64,000 bases of DNA from Ralstonia sp. A12 (GCF_000801955.1 NZ_JSZO01000004.1:186001-250000); one strand, 5' to 3'. Counted from the stretch's first letter, positions 9,828 to 19,734 are shown. Numbers and translations are program-made. The notes: generated by a model from the letters alone, not told the origin.

Positions 9828-9855
9828 TCCGCCGTCGCCTCCACGCGACGGCGGA
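9828..9855 (+). terminator. GC-rich hairpin after the efflux operon
   Basis: An 11-base perfect stem (TCCGCCGTCGC / GCGACGGCGGA) with a six-base loop lies 18 bases after the channel gene stop. No run of T follows, so it may be a weak intrinsic terminator or a 3'-end protecting hairpin. Confidence 0.5.
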
Positions 9856-9953
9856 TGGCGTAAAAGTGGTTGATTCGGCACCTAAGTGGCACGTGAAACC
9901 TGTGCTTGCAACGGTAAACCAATTCAACTACACTGCACGCCCTCTGGGCGGTA

Positions 9954-9959
9954 TATAAT
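9954..9959 (+). promoter_or_regulatory. -10 box of the rpsU promoter
   Basis: A consensus TATAAT lies 42 bases before the rpsU start. The -35 region at the right spacing (CACTGC) is poor, so recognition may depend on the -10 element. Confidence 0.5.
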
Positions 9960-10001
9960 CCGCTGTTTCGCCGTCCACCCGAATACTGAGCAAGGGACCC
10001 G

Positions 10002-10214
10002 ATGACCACCATCCGTCTGAAAGAAAACGAGCCGGTCGAAGTTGCACTGCGCCGCTTCCGCCGTGAAATCGAGCGCACTGGCCTGATCAAGGAACTGCGC
10101 GCCCGCACCGCTTACGAAAAGCCGACGACCGAGCGCAAGCGCAAGAAGGCTGCTGCTGTGTCGCGTACGCGTAAACGCCTGCGCTCGCAAATGCTGCCGA
10201 AGAAGCTCTACTAA
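10002..10214 (+). CDS. rpsU: 30S ribosomal protein S21
   Basis: 70-residue basic protein of the small ribosomal subunit. It begins [21 protein letters not shown], the S21 signature, and ends in the lysine/arginine-rich tail [16 protein letters not shown]. An AAGGGA ribosome-binding site precedes the ATG. It is not followed here by dnaG and rpoD, as it is in enterobacteria; beta-proteobacteria often carry rpsU in other places and sometimes in more than one copy. A weak hairpin follows at 10232-10254. Confidence 0.95.
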   Translation: MTTIRLKENEPVEVALRRFRREIERTGLIKELRARTAYEKPTTERKRKKAAAVSRTRKRLRSQMLPKKLY

Positions 10215-10635
10215 GATCGCGTAGTTGTTCCGGTAGCACCAACTGGGTGCTGCCGTTGGCGGTGTGAAGTCGATCGACCTCCGTCCCGCCGAGCTTGGTT
10301 TGTCGCGCTTCATGCGTACCCCGGAAGCCCTTTCCGGATACAGCCAACGCTCCGCTCCTCGATACAGAAGCTAGCAAGATGCGGTTGATGGCCTACGTGC
10401 CGTTCTCCGCCGCTTCGGCGCGCCCATGTGCGCCCTCTCTGTAGCAAACGACCTCCGCCAGCGGTGATTGACCGGCTGGCTGTTGGCGTTTGTTGCCCGG
10501 AATTTGTCCGGCGCATTCCGCGCATCGCCATAGATGCGAATTTTGCGCGGCGCCCTCGTCTCTTTACGACTTTTTGACGGGCACAGCCATACGCTACAGG
10601 TATCCCAGACTGCAGACGCAAAGCGTCTTCCGATC
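10215..10635. other. Intergenic region after rpsU
   Basis: About 420 bases. An imperfect hairpin (GGTAGCACC / GGTGCTGCC, 10232-10254) just after rpsU may be its 3' end. I see no convincing reading frame, repeat or RNA gene in the rest. A promoter for the small gene at 10636 presumably lies here but is not obvious. Confidence 0.4.
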
Positions 10636-10797
10636 ATGAACCTGATGAGCCATTGGCTGCTCGGCGCGGGCGCCCTGCTGGCCATCCTCGCCCTGTTTGC
10701 CATCGAGTACATTGGAGTGGAACGCGCGGCGCGCCGCAATGCCGAGGCCGAAGCACACCTGCCCAAGCCCCCGAGCGAAGACGCGTCCGTTCTCTGA
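10636..10797 (+). CDS. Small single-pass membrane protein, unknown
   Basis: 53 residues, beginning MNLMSHWLLGAG. One hydrophobic helix spans about residues 6-26 (LLGAGALLAILALFAIEYIG), followed by a short charged tail. Start 10636 is chosen because it places the helix at the N-terminus; the frame is open back to 10534. The next small membrane-protein gene starts 21 bases downstream, so the two may form a pair. No function is recognised. Confidence 0.5.
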   Translation: MNLMSHWLLGAGALLAILALFAIEYIGVERAARRNAEAEAHLPKPPSEDASVL

Positions 10798-10818
10798 ACG
10801 CCATGTCTCGAGGCCACC

Positions 10819-11070
10819 ATGCCCACTGATTCCAACGACTACTGGTTCCCCGCCAAGCGTTACGGCTGGGGCTGGGGTCTGCCGTCGCGCTGGCAGGGCT
10901 GGGTGGTGTTCGCCATCTACGCCGTCCTGTTGGCGGCGGGCATCGTCGGGCTGCCGCCCGCCCGCTCGCAGACCGTCTTCATGTTGTATGTGCTGGGCGT
11001 GACGCTGCTGCTTCTGCTGGTGTGCTGGTGGAAGGGCGAGCCGCCGCGTTGGCGTTGGGGTGGGGATTGA
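10819..11070 (+). CDS. Small two-helix membrane protein, unknown
   Basis: 83 residues. A Trp/Gly/Tyr-rich N-terminus (YWFPAKRYGWGWGLP) is followed by two transmembrane helices, about residues 28-46 and 53-69, and a Trp-rich basic tail. This layout is common among conserved small membrane proteins of beta-proteobacteria, but I do not recognise a named family. It is convergent with the metallophosphoesterase gene, with only 19 bases between the stops. Confidence 0.7.
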   Translation: MPTDSNDYWFPAKRYGWGWGLPSRWQGWVVFAIYAVLLAAGIVGLPPARSQTVFMLYVLGVTLLLLLVCWWKGEPPRWRWGGD

Positions 11071-11089
11071 CCTACACAGGCGGTAGCGT

Positions 11090-11944
11090 TCAGCCCGCCG
11101 CGTGAACGGTATAGAGATGCACCTCAGAGGGCGAGAACAGCCGGATTGGCAGATCACTCATGCCGATACCGCGGCTGGTCACCAACTGCCCGCCTTCGGC
11201 CAGCTGAAAGTAGCCACTGGCAAAGCGCCGGTCACCGGAGCCTGATGGCAGCACGATTGGGCGCCCATCCGGACGCGCGATCTGGCCGCCGTGGGTATGG
11301 CCGCAGAACGCAAGATCGAACGGATGGGCGCGCACGTGCCGCAAGCCCAGCGGTGAATGCATCAGCAAGAGCCTGCGCGCGCCAGCACCGCTGAATGTGC
11401 GGGCCGGGTCAGGGTGCCCGACACCGGGTTCATCGAGCCCACACACATAGAGTTCGTCATAGGGCGGTGGCAGGCGCACGGCTTCGTTGACGAGCATTCG
11501 GACGTCTGCCGCTTCAAGCTGTGCGCGGATGAACGCGTCATCCACCCAAAGATCGTGATTGCCGAACACGCCGAATTTGCCCGACGGTGCAGGTAATTCG
11601 CGCAGGCGCGCAGCCAGCCCGGTGACATGCCGGTGATGCAGCGAAACGAAATCACCGCCCAGCAGGATCACGTGCGGCGCGAACGCCGCGATCGCTCGCT
11701 GCATGGCATCCAACAGGCGGGGATCGGTCAATGGCCCTGCATGGAAGTCTGAAGCGAAAGCCACTCTGAGCGGCTCGGCGGGCGGGGCATTCAACGGTAT
11801 CGACACATCGCGGCGATCAACATGCAATCGGCCTTGAAGGCCAAGTGCGTGCGCGGTGCGAGCCGCCCAGCCATTGGCGTAGAAGAGCGCTTCGGCAGTT
11901 TCGCCGGCGCGTCGCCACCACGTGTAGTACCGGCCTCGACCCAT
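11090..11944 (-). CDS. Calcineurin-like metallophosphoesterase
   Basis: 284 residues with a complete set of metal-binding motifs in order: SDFHAG (D-x-H), GGDFVSL, FGNHDLW, the HSP segment and GHTHGGQ. This resembles the YaeI/YkuE group, dinuclear-metal phosphodiester hydrolases that often act on lipids or nucleotides at the membrane. Start 11944 (MGRGRYYTW) is chosen because it follows the neighbour's stop closely; the open frame to 12679 overlaps the Nudix gene and is spurious. The preceding Nudix gene on the same strand lies 5 bases away, suggesting an operon. Confidence 0.85.
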   Translation of the reverse strand: MGRGRYYTWWRRAGETAEALFYANGWAARTAHALGLQGRLHVDRRDVSIPLNAPPAEPLRVAFASDFHAGPLTDPRLLDAMQRAIAAFAPHVILLGGDFVSLHHRHVTGLAARLRELPAPSGKFGVFGNHDLWVDDAFIRAQLEAADVRMLVNEAVRLPPPYDELYVCGLDEPGVGHPDPARTFSGAGARRLLLMHSPLGLRHVRAHPFDLAFCGHTHGGQIARPDGRPIVLPSGSGDRRFASGYFQLAEGGQLVTSRGIGMSDLPIRLFSPSEVHLYTVHAAG

Positions 11945-11949
11945 GCTTG

Positions 11950-12357
11950 CTAACCCGGTTGCGCCGAGACCTTGCACGCTGCCGCAATCGACGCGCAATA
12001 CCCGCCAGGCAAATTCGCCGGCAACGCATCCGGCGCAAACAGCCCGAGACGCTTGTGCTCGTGGCTCACCGTCGGCGCAAACGCGCCCACCAGCGTGCAG
12101 CCATACGTGGCAATGAACACATGCTTGCCCGGTATGACTTCGAACAGATACGTGTCGATCGGCGCACCGACCTCCACGCGCAGGTTCAACTCTTCTGCAA
12201 TCTCGCGCGCCAGGCATTCGGTAGACGATTCGCCCAGCTCGATACGGCCGCCTGGCAACTCCCATTCTTCGCGCTCGTTGAGCAGCAGGACGACCTCGCC
12301 CGTGGGCGCGCGCAGCACGCCTTTGACGGAGACGGGATAGGTGGACATGGAACTCAT
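11950..12357 (-). CDS. Nudix hydrolase
   Basis: 135 residues. The Nudix box runs GGRIELGESSTECLAREIAEEL, with the G-x5-E-x7-REUxEE pattern complete except that the last glycine is replaced (asparagine follows the EEL). Such enzymes hydrolyse nucleoside diphosphates linked to another moiety using Mg2+. M4 (12348) is an alternative start. It lies just upstream of the metallophosphoesterase gene, and the pairing suggests a shared housekeeping role in nucleotide or lipid pyrophosphate turnover, which is inference only. Confidence 0.85.
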   Translation of the reverse strand: MSSMSTYPVSVKGVLRAPTGEVVLLLNEREEWELPGGRIELGESSTECLAREIAEELNLRVEVGAPIDTYLFEVIPGKHVFIATYGCTLVGAFAPTVSHEHKRLGLFAPDALPANLPGGYCASIAAACKVSAQPG

Positions 12358-12387
12358 GGCGAGATTGGCGATTGGCGATTGCGTCGG

Positions 12388-13014
12388 TTACGGCCCATCC
12401 GCCACATTGGCGGTGCCGCTGGACGTGCCCAAATGCAGTTCCTGGTCGAAGGCGCGGTTCACGTCGCAGTATTGTGCGCGTGCGGGCTGCGACTTCTGCC
12501 AGCGGAACGACAGCTTCGGATGGCCCGGCGTGCCTTCGGTGTTCTCCGTCAGCACGTAGTAGTCGAAATGTACGTTGGCATCGGCTGCGTAGCTGGCGCC
12601 GGTGTCGCGGTTGGCGAGGATGAGCACGGCGGGCTTGCCGCCTTGCGCGAGCAAGAGCCGGAAGTCGTGGAGCAGGCAATCTGCGCCGCCGCTGGTCGTG
12701 ACGTGCAACTGCTCTTGTTCGCCACTACCGCTACCCTCACTGCGGCGGAATACCGGGACGAGGCTCCAGGGCTGTGCGCGACCTGCCGCGCCGTCGCGCA
12801 CAAAGAAGGTGACCACATCGAAACTGTGCGCGTTGAAGTTCTCGCGCCACGCACGCACGGCGATGGCGTCGTAGCCACGCAGCTTCAGCGCGTTGACGCC
12901 GTTGCGTATGGGCATCGGCGTGTAGCCCGCTTGTGCGGCGGCAAGGCCCGAGACGCCGAGCAACGCCAGGCCCAGTACGACGCTGTTGTTCAGGTAGTTG
13001 CGGACCTTGCGCAC
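12388..13014 (-). CDS. CarG-like secreted protein
   Basis: 208 residues with a Sec signal peptide (hydrophobic core about residues 10-24, cleavage near AAAQA). The mature part resembles the periplasmic carbapenem self-resistance protein CarG, with the segment RAWRENFNAHSFDVVTFFVR and a later LLHDFRLL block. In carbapenem producers CarG protects against the antibiotic. No biosynthesis genes are present here, so a resistance role is not established. It stands alone between the Nudix and LysR genes. Confidence 0.6.
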   Translation of the reverse strand: MRKVRNYLNNSVVLGLALLGVSGLAAAQAGYTPMPIRNGVNALKLRGYDAIAVRAWRENFNAHSFDVVTFFVRDGAAGRAQPWSLVPVFRRSEGSGSGEQEQLHVTTSGGADCLLHDFRLLLAQGGKPAVLILANRDTGASYAADANVHFDYYVLTENTEGTPGHPKLSFRWQKSQPARAQYCDVNRAFDQELHLGTSSGTANVADGP

Positions 13015-13045
13015 CGGTCTCTCCGTTGGTGAATGGGTTTGGCTC

Positions 13046-13954
13046 TCAGGCTTGGGTCAGCAGGCGAGGCACTTCATCGACGAGGGCATCGATGGCCGTG
13101 CGTACTTTGAGCGGCATGTGCCGGGTCTTCAGCCACAGCACGTTGATCTCCGTATCGAGCACGCCCTCATGGCCCATGACCATCGTGAGGTGGCCAGCGT
13201 TCAAGTATGACGGAATGAGCCAGCAGGGCAGCCATGCCAGGCCGGTACCCGCCACTGCGGCGTCCGCGATGCAGAGCAGGTCGTCCAGGCGCAGGCGTGA
13301 TGCGGGCTGATAGGTTTGCATCTCACCATCCGGCCCGGGAAGGCGCCAAGGCGTGTGGTGCGCACCGCGGGCGTAGACGATGCAGGTATGCGCATCCAGA
13401 TCGCGTAGCGTCGTCGGGCGGCCATGCTTTTCGAGATAGGCAGGCGACGCGCAGAGCGCCATCCGGTTGAAGCCCAACTGGCGGCTGACCAGCGTGGCGT
13501 GGTTTGGCAGCGGGCCCATGCGCACGGCAATGTCGAAGCGGTCTTCCACCAAGTCCGCCATGCGGTCACTGAACGCGATCTCGACTTCCAGCAGCGGGTG
13601 ACGCTCGATCAAACCACGCATGACTGGCGCAACGCAGTGCCTGCCGAACAGCACGGGCACGGTCATCCGCAACCGGCCGGTTGGCTCGCGCCGGCTGGCG
13701 AGCAAGGCGGCTTCGGTGTCGCTCAGCTCGGTCAGCACGCGCTTGCATTGCTCGTAGTACAGCGCGCCTTCGCCGGTCAGGTTCAGGCTGCGCGTCGTTC
13801 GCTGCAGCAGTCGCGTGTTCAGGCGCTGCTCCAGCCGCGCGATGACCTTGGCCACTGCCGAGCGCGTGACGCCAAGCTGCGCCGCCGCCGCCGCAAAGCT
13901 GCCCGACTCGACCACGTTCACAAATTCGGCCACGCCGCTGAGCCGATCGTCCAT
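13046..13954 (-). CDS. LysR-family transcriptional regulator
   Basis: 302 residues. The N-terminal winged helix-turn-helix (about residues 5-60, VNVVESGSFAAAAAQLGVTRSAVAKVIARLE) is diagnostic; the remainder is the periplasmic-binding-like effector domain. It is divergent from the oxidoreductase gene at 14085 with 130 bases between starts, the usual arrangement for a LysR regulator controlling its neighbour. The inducer is unknown. Confidence 0.88.
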   Translation of the reverse strand: MDDRLSGVAEFVNVVESGSFAAAAAQLGVTRSAVAKVIARLEQRLNTRLLQRTTRSLNLTGEGALYYEQCKRVLTELSDTEAALLASRREPTGRLRMTVPVLFGRHCVAPVMRGLIERHPLLEVEIAFSDRMADLVEDRFDIAVRMGPLPNHATLVSRQLGFNRMALCASPAYLEKHGRPTTLRDLDAHTCIVYARGAHHTPWRLPGPDGEMQTYQPASRLRLDDLLCIADAAVAGTGLAWLPCWLIPSYLNAGHLTMVMGHEGVLDTEINVLWLKTRHMPLKVRTAIDALVDEVPRLLTQA

Positions 13955-14084
13955 CCAAACCTGCTCCGTTTCAGTTGATTTAATGGCGCCTGATGGGCGA
14001 CGGTGAGTCTACCAAATGGAGTCAATGTGTCTCATGTGGAAACAATAAGATCGGTGCTTCATTGCTTAGCAACGAGGAATTCAC

Positions 14085-15104
14085 ATGAAAGCATGGCAAG
14101 TCAGGCCGGGACACGGCATCGCGGGGCTGCAGCAGATCGACATGGACGTGCGCGAGCCAGGCCCCACCGAGGTGCTCGTGGGCATGCGGGCGGCATCGCT
14201 GAACTACCGCGACTGGATGGCCGCGCGCGGCGACTACCCGGGCATCGATGGCACACCGCGTGTTCCGCTGAGCGATGGCGCGGGCGAGGTGATCGCCGTG
14301 GGGCAGCGCGTCACGCGCTTCAAGCCAGGGGATCGCGTGATCAACACCTATTTCCCGAACTGGATCGACGGCGAGATTGCGCATTGGAAAATTGCCGAAT
14401 CGCCCGGCGCTACGTTCGACGGTGTGCTGGCCGAGCAGTTTGTCGCCGAAGAGGCCACGCTGACGGCAATCCCGGCGCACCTGAGCTTCGAGGAGGCGTC
14501 CACGATCTCCTGCGCGGGCATCACGGCCTGGAACGCGTTGTTTGCGAATACCGTGGTCAAGCCGGGCGCGACGGCGTTGCTGCTGGGCACGGGTGGGGTC
14601 TCGATCTGGGCGCTGCAGTTGGCGAAGGCAGCGGGGCTGCGCACCATCATCACCTCATCAAGCGATGAGAAGCTCGCGCGCGCACGGCAGCTTGGCGCCG
14701 ATGCAACCATCAACTACCGGGCCGTGCCCGAGTGGCAGCACGAGGTCCTGCGGTTGACCGGTGGAGCCGGCGCCGACGTGGTGGTGGAGGTGGGCGGATA
14801 CGACACGATGGCGCGCTCGATTGCCGCCACCCGGCTGGGCGGCGTCGTCTCCATCACGGGCTTGCTGAGCGGCTTTGCGGGCGTGGATTTCGGGCTGCGC
14901 AGCCTGTTCGATGTGGCCAAGCATCTGCACGGCGTGATCGTCGGCAGCCGCACGGTGCTCGACGAGGTGGTCCGGCTGGTTGACGTGCAGCAGATCCGCC
15001 CAGTGGTCGATCGTGTCTTCAGCTTTGATGATGCGCCGGCTGCGTATGACTATCTGCAGTCGGGGCGGCACTTCGGCAAGGTGGTGGTTCGGGTTGGGGC
15101 GTGA
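14085..15104 (+). CDS. NAD(P)-dependent oxidoreductase of the MDR (zinc-type alcohol dehydrogenase) superfamily
   Basis: 339 residues. The N-terminal GroES-like domain is followed by a Rossmann fold with LLGTGGVSIWALQLAKAAG. The usual catalytic-zinc cysteine is replaced (SLNYRDW), as in quinone oxidoreductase-like members that do not need zinc. A good ribosome-binding site (GAGG) lies 9 bases before ATG 14085. It is divergent from, and probably controlled by, the LysR gene. The substrate is not known. Confidence 0.85.
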   Translation: MKAWQVRPGHGIAGLQQIDMDVREPGPTEVLVGMRAASLNYRDWMAARGDYPGIDGTPRVPLSDGAGEVIAVGQRVTRFKPGDRVINTYFPNWIDGEIAHWKIAESPGATFDGVLAEQFVAEEATLTAIPAHLSFEEASTISCAGITAWNALFANTVVKPGATALLLGTGGVSIWALQLAKAAGLRTIITSSSDEKLARARQLGADATINYRAVPEWQHEVLRLTGGAGADVVVEVGGYDTMARSIAATRLGGVVSITGLLSGFAGVDFGLRSLFDVAKHLHGVIVGSRTVLDEVVRLVDVQQIRPVVDRVFSFDDAPAAYDYLQSGRHFGKVVVRVGA

Positions 15105-15150
15105 GGGGGATTCTCTAAGCGGGCGGCCGTGCGTTTCCTCGGGCCGTTCG

Positions 15151-16596
15151 CTACTTCCCGATACAAAACCGGCTGAAGATCACCCCCAGCAAATCATCAC
15201 TGGAAAACGCCCCCGTGATGCTGTTCAACGCCTCCTGTGCCAACCGCAGCTCTTCGGCAAACAGATCGAGCGATTGCGCTTGCTGATCGGCATGCTCGGC
15301 CGCCAGGGCCAGGTTTTCCTTGGCCGCGCGCAAGGCGGCGAGATGGCGCTCACGTGCCAGGTACAGCCCCTCGCCACCGCCCTGCCAGCCGGCAATCTCC
15401 AGCAGCGCCGTGCGTAGTAGTTCAACGCCCACGCCATCGCGTGCTGAGAGCCAGACCTCGGGCGGCTCGGCGTCCACGCGGCCAGCAACGGCCACGCCCG
15501 TCAGGTCGATCTTGTTGACGACGCGCAGCGTCGGCACGCCGGTGGGTACGTGCTCGGCGATGCGGGTGTCGATGGCGGCGTCTTCGGTGGAGAGGCCGTT
15601 GGCGCGATAGTCCGCCGCGTCCAGCAGGTGCAGCACCACGTCTGCACGCGCGATGGCGGCCCAGGTGCGTTCGATGCCGATGCGCTCGACTTCGTCTTCC
15701 GTATCGCGCAGGCCTGCCGTGTCGACAATGTTCAGCGGGATGCCTTCAATCTGAATGGTCTGTTGCACCTTGTCGCGCGTGGTGCCGGCGATGGGGGTGA
15801 CGATGGCCAGCTCCGCGCCGGCCAGCGCGTTGAGCAGCGACGATTTACCGACGTTCGGCTGCCCGGCCAGCACCACGTGCAGGCCCTCGCGCAGCAGCGC
15901 ACCCTGCCGTGCCTGCGCCAGCACGCCGTCCAGCGCTGAGCGAATGCCGGCAAGCTGGCCACGCGCATCCGAGGCTTCCAGAAAATCGATTTCTTCTTCG
16001 GGGAAATCCAGCGTCGCTTCCACCAGCATGCGCAGATGGATCACGCGCTCGACCAGCGCATGCACCGCCTGCGAGAACGCGCCATCGAGCGAACGCGCCG
16101 CCGAGCGTGCAGCAGCTTCCGTGCTGGCTTCGATCAGGTCGGCGACGGCTTCGGCCTGCGCCAGGTCCATCTTGTCGTTAAGGAACGCGCGGCGCGTGAA
16201 CTCGCCGGGCTCGGCTACGCGCAGGCCGATCTCGCGGCCGGCGGCCAGGCAGCGCTGCAGCAGCAGTTGCATCACGACCGGGCCGCCGTGGCCCTGCAGT
16301 TCGAGCACGTCTTCACCGGTGTACGAATGCGGCGCCGGAAACCACAGCGCAATGCCGCGGTCGATGGCGCTGCCGTCGGCGTCGAGGAACGGCAGGTAGG
16401 TTGCCTGGCGCGGCGTCAGCAACCGGCCGCACACGGCCTGCATGACAGCGCGCACGTCGGGCCCCGACACACGTACTACGCCGATGCCGCCTCGCCCGGG
16501 CGCGGTGGCAATCGCCGCAATGGGAATGGTGCGAATGGGCGCGCGTGACGCGTCGGAAGCGTTTGGCAAGGTCGTGGGGTGGTCAGCGGCAGTCAT
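15151..16596 (-). CDS. mnmE: tRNA uridine-5-carboxymethylaminomethyl(34) synthesis GTPase
   Basis: Works with MnmG to install the cmnm5 modification at wobble U34 of several tRNAs. About 481 residues: an N-terminal formyl-tetrahydrofolate-binding domain ([22 protein letters not shown]), a helical domain, an inserted G domain and the C-terminal FCIGK with its essential cysteine. The G domain shows [18 protein letters not shown] and NKID. Start 16596 (MTAADHPTT) is chosen over an open-frame start at 16641 to avoid an unusual extension. Its place next to yidC and rnpA is the usual origin-proximal order in this group. Confidence 0.95.
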   Translation of the reverse strand: MTAADHPTTLPNASDASRAPIRTIPIAAIATAPGRGGIGVVRVSGPDVRAVMQAVCGRLLTPRQATYLPFLDADGSAIDRGIALWFPAPHSYTGEDVLELQGHGGPVVMQLLLQRCLAAGREIGLRVAEPGEFTRRAFLNDKMDLAQAEAVADLIEASTEAAARSAARSLDGAFSQAVHALVERVIHLRMLVEATLDFPEEEIDFLEASDARGQLAGIRSALDGVLAQARQGALLREGLHVVLAGQPNVGKSSLLNALAGAELAIVTPIAGTTRDKVQQTIQIEGIPLNIVDTAGLRDTEDEVERIGIERTWAAIARADVVLHLLDAADYRANGLSTEDAAIDTRIAEHVPTGVPTLRVVNKIDLTGVAVAGRVDAEPPEVWLSARDGVGVELLRTALLEIAGWQGGGEGLYLARERHLAALRAAKENLALAAEHADQQAQSLDLFAEELRLAQEALNSITGAFSSDDLLGVIFSRFCIGK

Positions 16597-16655
16597 GGGC
16601 GGTATTGTGCGGCAGCCGCGCGGTTGCGCGCCAGTTTCCAACCAAGGAGATTCAG

Positions 16656-17054
16656 ATGATCGATCACACCGGCGTCGTCGTCAGCGACTTCGAGGCCAGC
16701 AAGCGGTTCTATCAGCTGGCGTTGGGCGCCATCGGTATGAGCAAGCTGATGGAGTTTTCGGCTTCGATCACGGGACACACCGATGTGGCTGGTTTCGGCC
16801 CGCCTGCCAAGCCGGAATTCTGGATTTCCGCCGCGCTGGATGGCCAAACGCCGAACCGGCCGCCGGTGCATGTCGCATTCCGGGTCGAGACGCGCGCCGA
16901 GGTGGATGCGTTCTACGCAGCGGCCATCGAAGCCGGCGGTCAGGACAACGGTAAGCCCGGCCTGCGCCAGCACTATCACCCAACCTACTACGGCGCTTTT
17001 GTGCGTGACCCGGACGGCCACAACATCGAGGCGGTCTGCCACGTACCCGAATAA
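16656..17054 (+). CDS. VOC-family (glyoxalase/bleomycin resistance fold) protein
   Basis: 132 residues with the vicinal oxygen chelate pattern: N-terminal [19 protein letters not shown] and C-terminal [15 protein letters not shown]. Histidine and glutamate metal ligands are present at the expected ends. AAGGAG sits 8 bases before ATG 16656. Inserted between mnmE and yidC in opposite orientation. The substrate is unknown. Confidence 0.85.
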   Translation: MIDHTGVVVSDFEASKRFYQLALGAIGMSKLMEFSASITGHTDVAGFGPPAKPEFWISAALDGQTPNRPPVHVAFRVETRAEVDAFYAAAIEAGGQDNGKPGLRQHYHPTYYGAFVRDPDGHNIEAVCHVPE

Positions 17055-17075
17055 GGCCGGCGATCGAGCCGCATG

Positions 17076-17104
17076 AAAAAAGGGCACCCGAAGGTGCCCT
17101 TTTT
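17076..17104. terminator. Bidirectional intrinsic terminator between the VOC gene and yidC
   Basis: A perfect inverted repeat, AAAAAGGGCACC-cgaa-GGTGCCCTTTTT, with an A run on one side and a T run on the other. It can end transcription from both converging genes (stops at 17054 and 17122). Confidence 0.9.
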
Positions 17105-17121
17105 GCTGAAGCGCGTTCGCC

Positions 17122-18780
17122 TTACTTGGCGGGCGCGGCCTTCTTGTTGGTGCCGAGCATGCGGTTGATCGACCATTGCTGTGCGATCGACAGGCAGTTG
17201 TTCACCACCCAGTACAGCACCAGGCCGGCCGGGAAGAAGAAGAACATTACCGAGAACGCGATCGGCATGAACATCATCACCTTGGCCTGCACCGGGTCCG
17301 GCGGGGTCGGGTTCAGCTTGGTCTGCACGAACATCGACACGGCCATCAACACCGGCAGGATGTAGAACGGGTCCGGTGCGGACAGATCGTGCACCCAGCC
17401 CAGCCACGGCGCACCGCGCATTTCCACCGACGACAGCAGCGCCCAGTACAACGCCATGAACACCGGAATCTGGATCACGATCGGCAGACAGCCGCCGAGC
17501 GGGTTGACCTTCTCGGTGCGGTACAGGGTCATCATCTCCTGGTTCATCTTCTGCGGATCGCCCTTGTGGCGTTCGCGGATGGCCGTCATGCGCGGCTGCA
17601 GGTCCTTCATCTTGGCCATCGAACGGTAGCTCGTGGCCGACAGCGGGAAGAACACCAGCTTGATCAGCACCGTAAGCGCGATGATCGACCAGCCCCAGTT
17701 GCCCAGCAGCGCGTGGATCTTCTCGAGCAGCCAGAACAGCGGCTTGGCGACGATCGTCAGCCAGCCATAGTCCTTCACCAGATCCAAGCCCGGGGTGATG
17801 GCTTCCAGCATGCGCGCTTCTTGCGGGCCGGCGAACAGGCGTGCCGTGGCCGACACGCTGGCGCCCGGCGCTACCGTGCCCAGCGGCTCCTGAATGCCGA
17901 TGCGGTAGAAGTTGGTGTCGACGCGGTCGACGTAGTACTCGCGCTTGACGTTCTCAGCCGGAATCCAGGCCGAGGCAAAGTAGTGCTGCACCATTGCCAC
18001 CCAGCCGCTATCGGTCGGGGTGGGCACGTGTGCCTTGCCCTTGTCGATGTCGGAGAAGGTGATCTTGTGGAACTTGTCACCATCGGTGTACACGGCCGGG
18101 CCGGTGAACGTGCTGTAGAAGCGCGATTGCTCCACAGCACCGCCGTCGCGGGCCAGTTCCATGTACAGCGTCGGGTTGATCGGCGCCGTGCCGTCGTTGG
18201 TCACGTCAAAGCGCGTGTCGATCACGTAGCTGCCGCGCTTGAAGACGTACGTCTTGGCGAGCTTGGCACCGCCCTTGTCGGCCGTCAGCGTGATGGAGAC
18301 GTCGTTGCCGGTGCCCAGATCACGCGGGCCGGCCGATGCCGCAAACACCGTCGTGTGGTTCGGGAAATCGCCGCCGATGATGCCCGAACGCGCCAGGTAG
18401 GTGCGCTCGATGCTGCGGTCGAACAGCACCATCGGGTTGCCGTCGTGGTCCTTCTGCGTGAGCAGTTCAAGCTTGGTGACGATGGCGCCGGCCGTATCGA
18501 TCGTGGCACGCACCAAGTCGGTCGTGATGACGATCTTTTCCGAAGCCGGTGCCTGCGAGGCGGCGCCCGTTGCCGGAGCGGCCTGCGACCCTGCGGCTGC
18601 CGTTGCGGCGGCGCTCTTCGGCACATCGCCTGCAGGCGTGCTGCCCGGTGCGGCAGTCGTTGCCGTCTGCGGCGTCGGGAAGAACATCGACTGGTGGCCA
18701 TTCGCGCGTTGCCAGTTGTCGAACAGCAGGACAACCGCCAGCGAGAAGATCACCCAGAGAATGGTGCGTTTGATATCCAT
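17122..18780 (-). CDS. yidC: Membrane protein insertase YidC
   Basis: 552 residues. Inserts and folds inner-membrane proteins with or without SecYEG. It has the N-terminal anchor helix ([20 protein letters not shown]), a large periplasmic beta domain after an Ala/Pro linker, and a C-terminal five-helix insertase core ([19 protein letters not shown] ... [20 protein letters not shown]). It ends with a short basic tail (NKKAAPAK). Directly downstream of yidD in the rpmH-rnpA-yidD-yidC cluster. Confidence 0.97.
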   Translation of the reverse strand: MDIKRTILWVIFSLAVVLLFDNWQRANGHQSMFFPTPQTATTAAPGSTPAGDVPKSAAATAAAGSQAAPATGAASQAPASEKIVITTDLVRATIDTAGAIVTKLELLTQKDHDGNPMVLFDRSIERTYLARSGIIGGDFPNHTTVFAASAGPRDLGTGNDVSITLTADKGGAKLAKTYVFKRGSYVIDTRFDVTNDGTAPINPTLYMELARDGGAVEQSRFYSTFTGPAVYTDGDKFHKITFSDIDKGKAHVPTPTDSGWVAMVQHYFASAWIPAENVKREYYVDRVDTNFYRIGIQEPLGTVAPGASVSATARLFAGPQEARMLEAITPGLDLVKDYGWLTIVAKPLFWLLEKIHALLGNWGWSIIALTVLIKLVFFPLSATSYRSMAKMKDLQPRMTAIRERHKGDPQKMNQEMMTLYRTEKVNPLGGCLPIVIQIPVFMALYWALLSSVEMRGAPWLGWVHDLSAPDPFYILPVLMAVSMFVQTKLNPTPPDPVQAKVMMFMPIAFSVMFFFFPAGLVLYWVVNNCLSIAQQWSINRMLGTNKKAAPAK

Positions 18781-18786
18781 GTCGGA

Positions 18787-19101
18787 TTACGGTCTGGGAA
18801 GGTGAATCGACGGCCGCACAGCCTGAGCGTCGGCTGCGGTCGCGTCGGTCGATGCGGAATCGGTGGAGCGGGGCACAGCGTCGCCAGCGGCGGGCGGCAC
18901 AGGATCATACCCGCCTTGTGCGAACGGATGGCAGCGGCATAGACGTTTTGCCGCAAGATAACTGCCGTAGCCCGGCCCATGCGTGATGACGGCATCGCGC
19001 GCGTAGTCGGAACAAGTCGGCAGGAAGCGGCATTGCGCGCCCACGAAGGGGCTGAACGCCACTTTATAGATGCGCAGCAGAAACAACAGCACGCGCGTCA
19101 T
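18787..19101 (-). CDS. yidD: Membrane protein insertion efficiency factor YidD
   Basis: 104 residues. Small membrane-associated helper of YidC; the family motif [15 protein letters not shown] and the later [13 protein letters not shown] are present. Its start overlaps the rnpA stop by four bases (ATGA), and yidC follows after 6 bases, so the three are one operon. The C-terminus is extended relative to the typical 85 residues by a low-complexity tail. Confidence 0.93.
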   Translation of the reverse strand: MTRVLLFLLRIYKVAFSPFVGAQCRFLPTCSDYARDAVITHGPGYGSYLAAKRLCRCHPFAQGGYDPVPPAAGDAVPRSTDSASTDATAADAQAVRPSIHLPRP

Positions 19102-19574
19102 GGCGTGCCTCCGGCTGCAGCGGGTGCGGAAACCGTAGGAGCGGGTGCCGAGGGTGCTGGAGGTGCCGGCAGCGGACGCGTGGCAATCTCAAAGAGATGT
19201 GACAGCTCTTCGCGGCAGATGCGCTTGAAGGCGGCCACGGTGGGCACGTCCTGGCGCGGAAACTTAGCGTGCAGACGGATCAGCACGTCGCGGCCGCCCA
19301 GAGACGGCTGCCGCAGGCGAAACAGCTCGCGGCACTGGCGCTTGATGAGGTTGCGCTCGACGGCGCGCTTGGCAAATTTCTTGCCGATCACGACGCCCAG
19401 GCGCGCCTGGGGGTGTCCGTTGGCGCGCACATACAGCACAAAGTGACGACTACGCCGGACGGGCCGCAAAGCAAAAACGGATGAGAACTCATCCGTTTTC
19501 GTCAGCCTTGCGGCTTTGGGGTAGGCGTGCGGGCCCATCGCCAGCGTGCCGCGAAAGCCATGGGTAACGGCCAT
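19098..19574 (-). CDS. rnpA: Ribonuclease P protein component
   Basis: Protein subunit that helps the RNase P RNA mature tRNA 5' ends. The signature RNxxKRQ region is present ([16 protein letters not shown]), preceded by [14 protein letters not shown]. About 158 residues, with an Ala/Pro-rich C-terminal extension. Start 19574 lies 25 bases after the rpmH stop; 19538 (MGPHAYPK) is an alternative. Part of the rpmH-rnpA-yidD-yidC operon. Confidence 0.93.
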   Translation of the reverse strand: MAVTHGFRGTLAMGPHAYPKAARLTKTDEFSSVFALRPVRRSRHFVLYVRANGHPQARLGVVIGKKFAKRAVERNLIKRQCRELFRLRQPSLGGRDVLIRLHAKFPRQDVPTVAAFKRICREELSHLFEIATRPLPAPPAPSAPAPTVSAPAAAGGTP

Positions 19575-19599
19575 GAGCCGCCACCCGGGCGCGGCAACC

Positions 19600-19734
19600 T
19601 TAGATGGCCAGGCGCTTACGGCCCTTGGCGCGGCGTGCGTTCAGCACGGCACGGCCACCACGGGTCTTCATGCGGACACGGAAACCGTGGGTGCGCTTGC
19701 GACGGGTAACGGAAGGTTGGTAGGTACGCTTCAT
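19600..19734 (-). CDS. rpmH: 50S ribosomal protein L34
   Basis: 44 residues: [18 protein letters not shown], then a basic tail ending [11 protein letters not shown], matching L34 along its whole length. The first gene of the minus-strand cluster leading away from oriC. It appears in the sequence as an antisense stretch between rnpA and the origin. Confidence 0.97.
   Translation of the reverse strand: MKRTYQPSVTRRKRTHGFRVRMKTRGGRAVLNARRAKGRKRLAI

Noticed and set aside
17176..18942. 588-residue frame antisense to yidC
   Set aside because: yidC is certain on the other strand; the frame has shadow composition.
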